Of a DNA stretch of 36,402 nucleotides, positions 35,941 through 36,402 are shown in pieces; position 1 is the stretch's first letter, and every line of letters starts with the position of its first letter. The position numbers and the translations under genes are program-made. The stretch is from a virus. Below the pieces are notes generated by a model. That model was given only the letters and a program-made list of their open reading frames with translations. It had not been told where the DNA came from and made no database searches. The stretch is from positions 1 through 36,402 of IMG/VR virus record IMGVR_UViG_3300032116_000645. One strand, written 5' to 3'.

Positions 35941-36046
35941 AGTCCTTTGTTCGCCGTTCGGGGTAGCAGACCCTACTAAGCGGACAAAGGACATTAAATA
36001 ATTAAAACTACGCTGCTGCTACCCAGCGGTCTTTCGACATGCAATA
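35941..36046 (-). ncRNA. Folded RNA element with kissing-loop and terminator potential
   Basis: Read on the minus strand after the stop of the 97-aa gene, the region contains three parts. (a) A small hairpin GTC-GAAA-GAC (36038-36029). (b) A hairpin with stem CGCTG/CAGCG (36028-36011) and 8-base loop GGTAGCAG. (c) A long stem of 13 base pairs (35992-35980 with 35954-35942, one G-T pair) whose loop holds CTGCTACCC (35969-35961), exactly complementary to the loop of (b). The long stem is followed by TTTTTATTTTT, so it can also act as an intrinsic terminator. Loop-loop pairing could compete with or stabilise termination. The family is not recognised. Whether it is a riboregulator, a terminator/attenuator or a DNA-level origin or packaging structure is open. 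Confidence 0.55.
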
Positions 36047-36050
36047 ATAA

Positions 36051-36344
36051 CTACTCTTTCTGAAAGTTGTTTATATGCTCTGTGAATTTTGTGAGAGTCT
36101 CATCATCCATTTCAAAAATCTGCCAGACCAGGTCTATGATGGAGTGGTTGATGCTCTCCTCTGCCTTAATCATCTCCTGGTCAAATTGCTGATGTAGAAA
36201 CTTCTCAAACTGAGCAGCATCATTCATGAGCCTATTGAAGTGCAGCTTTACATCCTGCCTTGGCTTACGGTCAGAATACCTTATCACAGTGCCTACTTCG
36301 AGCAGGCCTTTCACGAAGAAGGTGAATTTGCTAAAGTCGTTCAT
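36051..36344 (-). CDS. Hypothetical acidic protein
   Basis: 97 residues, mainly helical and acidic with an N-terminal strand region (FSKFTFFVKGLLEVGTVIRYSDRK). The C-terminal half reads FEKFLHQQFDQEMIKAEESINHSIIDLVWQIFEMDDETL. It looks like a four-helix type protein. No family is recognised. The ATG overlaps the end of the methyltransferase C-terminal fragment by 14 bases and is preceded by the short leader GACCAAT. The folded element at 35941-36046 lies just downstream. Confidence 0.68.
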   Translation of the reverse strand: MNDFSKFTFFVKGLLEVGTVIRYSDRKPRQDVKLHFNRLMNDAAQFEKFLHQQFDQEMIKAEESINHSIIDLVWQIFEMDDETLTKFTEHINNFQKE

Positions 36345-36402
36345 ATTGGTCTATTGCTTTAAAAATCTGTAACGCTACTTGAGGCACTATGGCATTTCCT
36401 CC
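36331..36402 (-). CDS. DNA cytosine-C5 methyltransferase, C-terminal fragment (enters from the right edge)
   Basis: 23 codons plus a TAG stop. The sequence GGNAIVPQVALQIFKAIDQY is motif X of C5 methyltransferases, which folds next to motif I and usually ends the protein. It runs off the right edge in the direction in which the N-terminal part at the left edge would continue if the genome were circular. The reading frame of the second (LPTPT) frame at the left edge meets it in frame without any added base, but the frame containing the N-terminal motifs does not. A stretch of typical length (about 50-100 residues, the target-recognition end and motif IX) appears to be missing. Confidence 0.85.
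   Translation of the reverse strand, partial: GGNAIVPQVALQIFKAIDQYERL

Noticed and set aside
35942-35992. Possible tRNA suggested by the 5'/3' complementary ends (GTCCTTT ... AAAGGAC)
   Set aside because: Only 51 bases, without D-, anticodon- and T-arms.
35941-36046. Small self-cleaving ribozyme (hammerhead or twister type)
   Set aside because: No CTGANGA...GAAA hammerhead core is present, and I cannot match the twister consensus with confidence.

Overview
The window reads as a nearly complete genome of a tailed, siphovirus-type dsDNA phage. It has a terminase large subunit, a portal, a MuF-type head protein, a probable capsid and scaffold, a long tape measure protein, tail fibre-like proteins and a small lysis cluster. 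I see no integrase, lysogeny repressor, tRNA, rRNA, CRISPR array or insertion sequence, so a lytic lifestyle is likely but not proven. The host is probably a member of the Bacteroidota. Several rightward promoters fit the TTTG-N18/19-TAnnTTTG pattern of that phylum, and gene starts generally lack a Shine-Dalgarno sequence. Several protein types (DUF5681-like, DUF3310, small basic proteins) are also common in phages of that phylum. This host call is inference.

Both ends of the window fall in what is most simply one gene. The left edge (1-700, minus strand) holds the N-terminal part of a cytosine-C5 DNA methyltransferase. The right edge (36331-36402, minus strand) holds the conserved C-terminal motif of such an enzyme, in the same direction. 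The genome is therefore probably circular or circularly permuted, with the contig broken inside this gene and a short piece possibly missing.

Layout. (1) 2740 leftwards: a VRR-NUC nuclease, a SAM methyltransferase, a ParB-like protein, a coiled-coil membrane protein and the C5 methyltransferase. Across the presumed junction this continues to a 97-aa gene and a folded RNA/terminator element at 35941-36046. (2) 2802-5104, rightward: an early block driven from a divergent promoter region, with an SSB-like protein and a Gp157-like protein. (3) 35930 leftwards to about 31628: replication and packaging genes (initiator with internal iterons, DnaB helicase, a ParB-DUF4417 fusion, a DUF5681-like possible small terminase subunit), followed by TerL. 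(4) 30326-5185, leftward: virion genes in an unusual order. Tail genes (tape measure, baseplate, fibres) come first, then portal and MuF, then lysis, and finally neck, scaffold and capsid. (5) 9433-12409, rightward: about ten small overlapping genes with a glycosyltransferase, embedded inside the leftward virion region. A lone rightward nuclease-like gene lies at 15142-15642.

The rightward early and embedded blocks share a 14-base promoter-region sequence. Gene starts at many unit boundaries share a leader resembling AAACCAATA. Two factor-independent terminators flank the tape measure gene, and promoter-like TAnnTTTG boxes lie 4 bases before two starts there. No gene-free stretch exceeds 300 bases.
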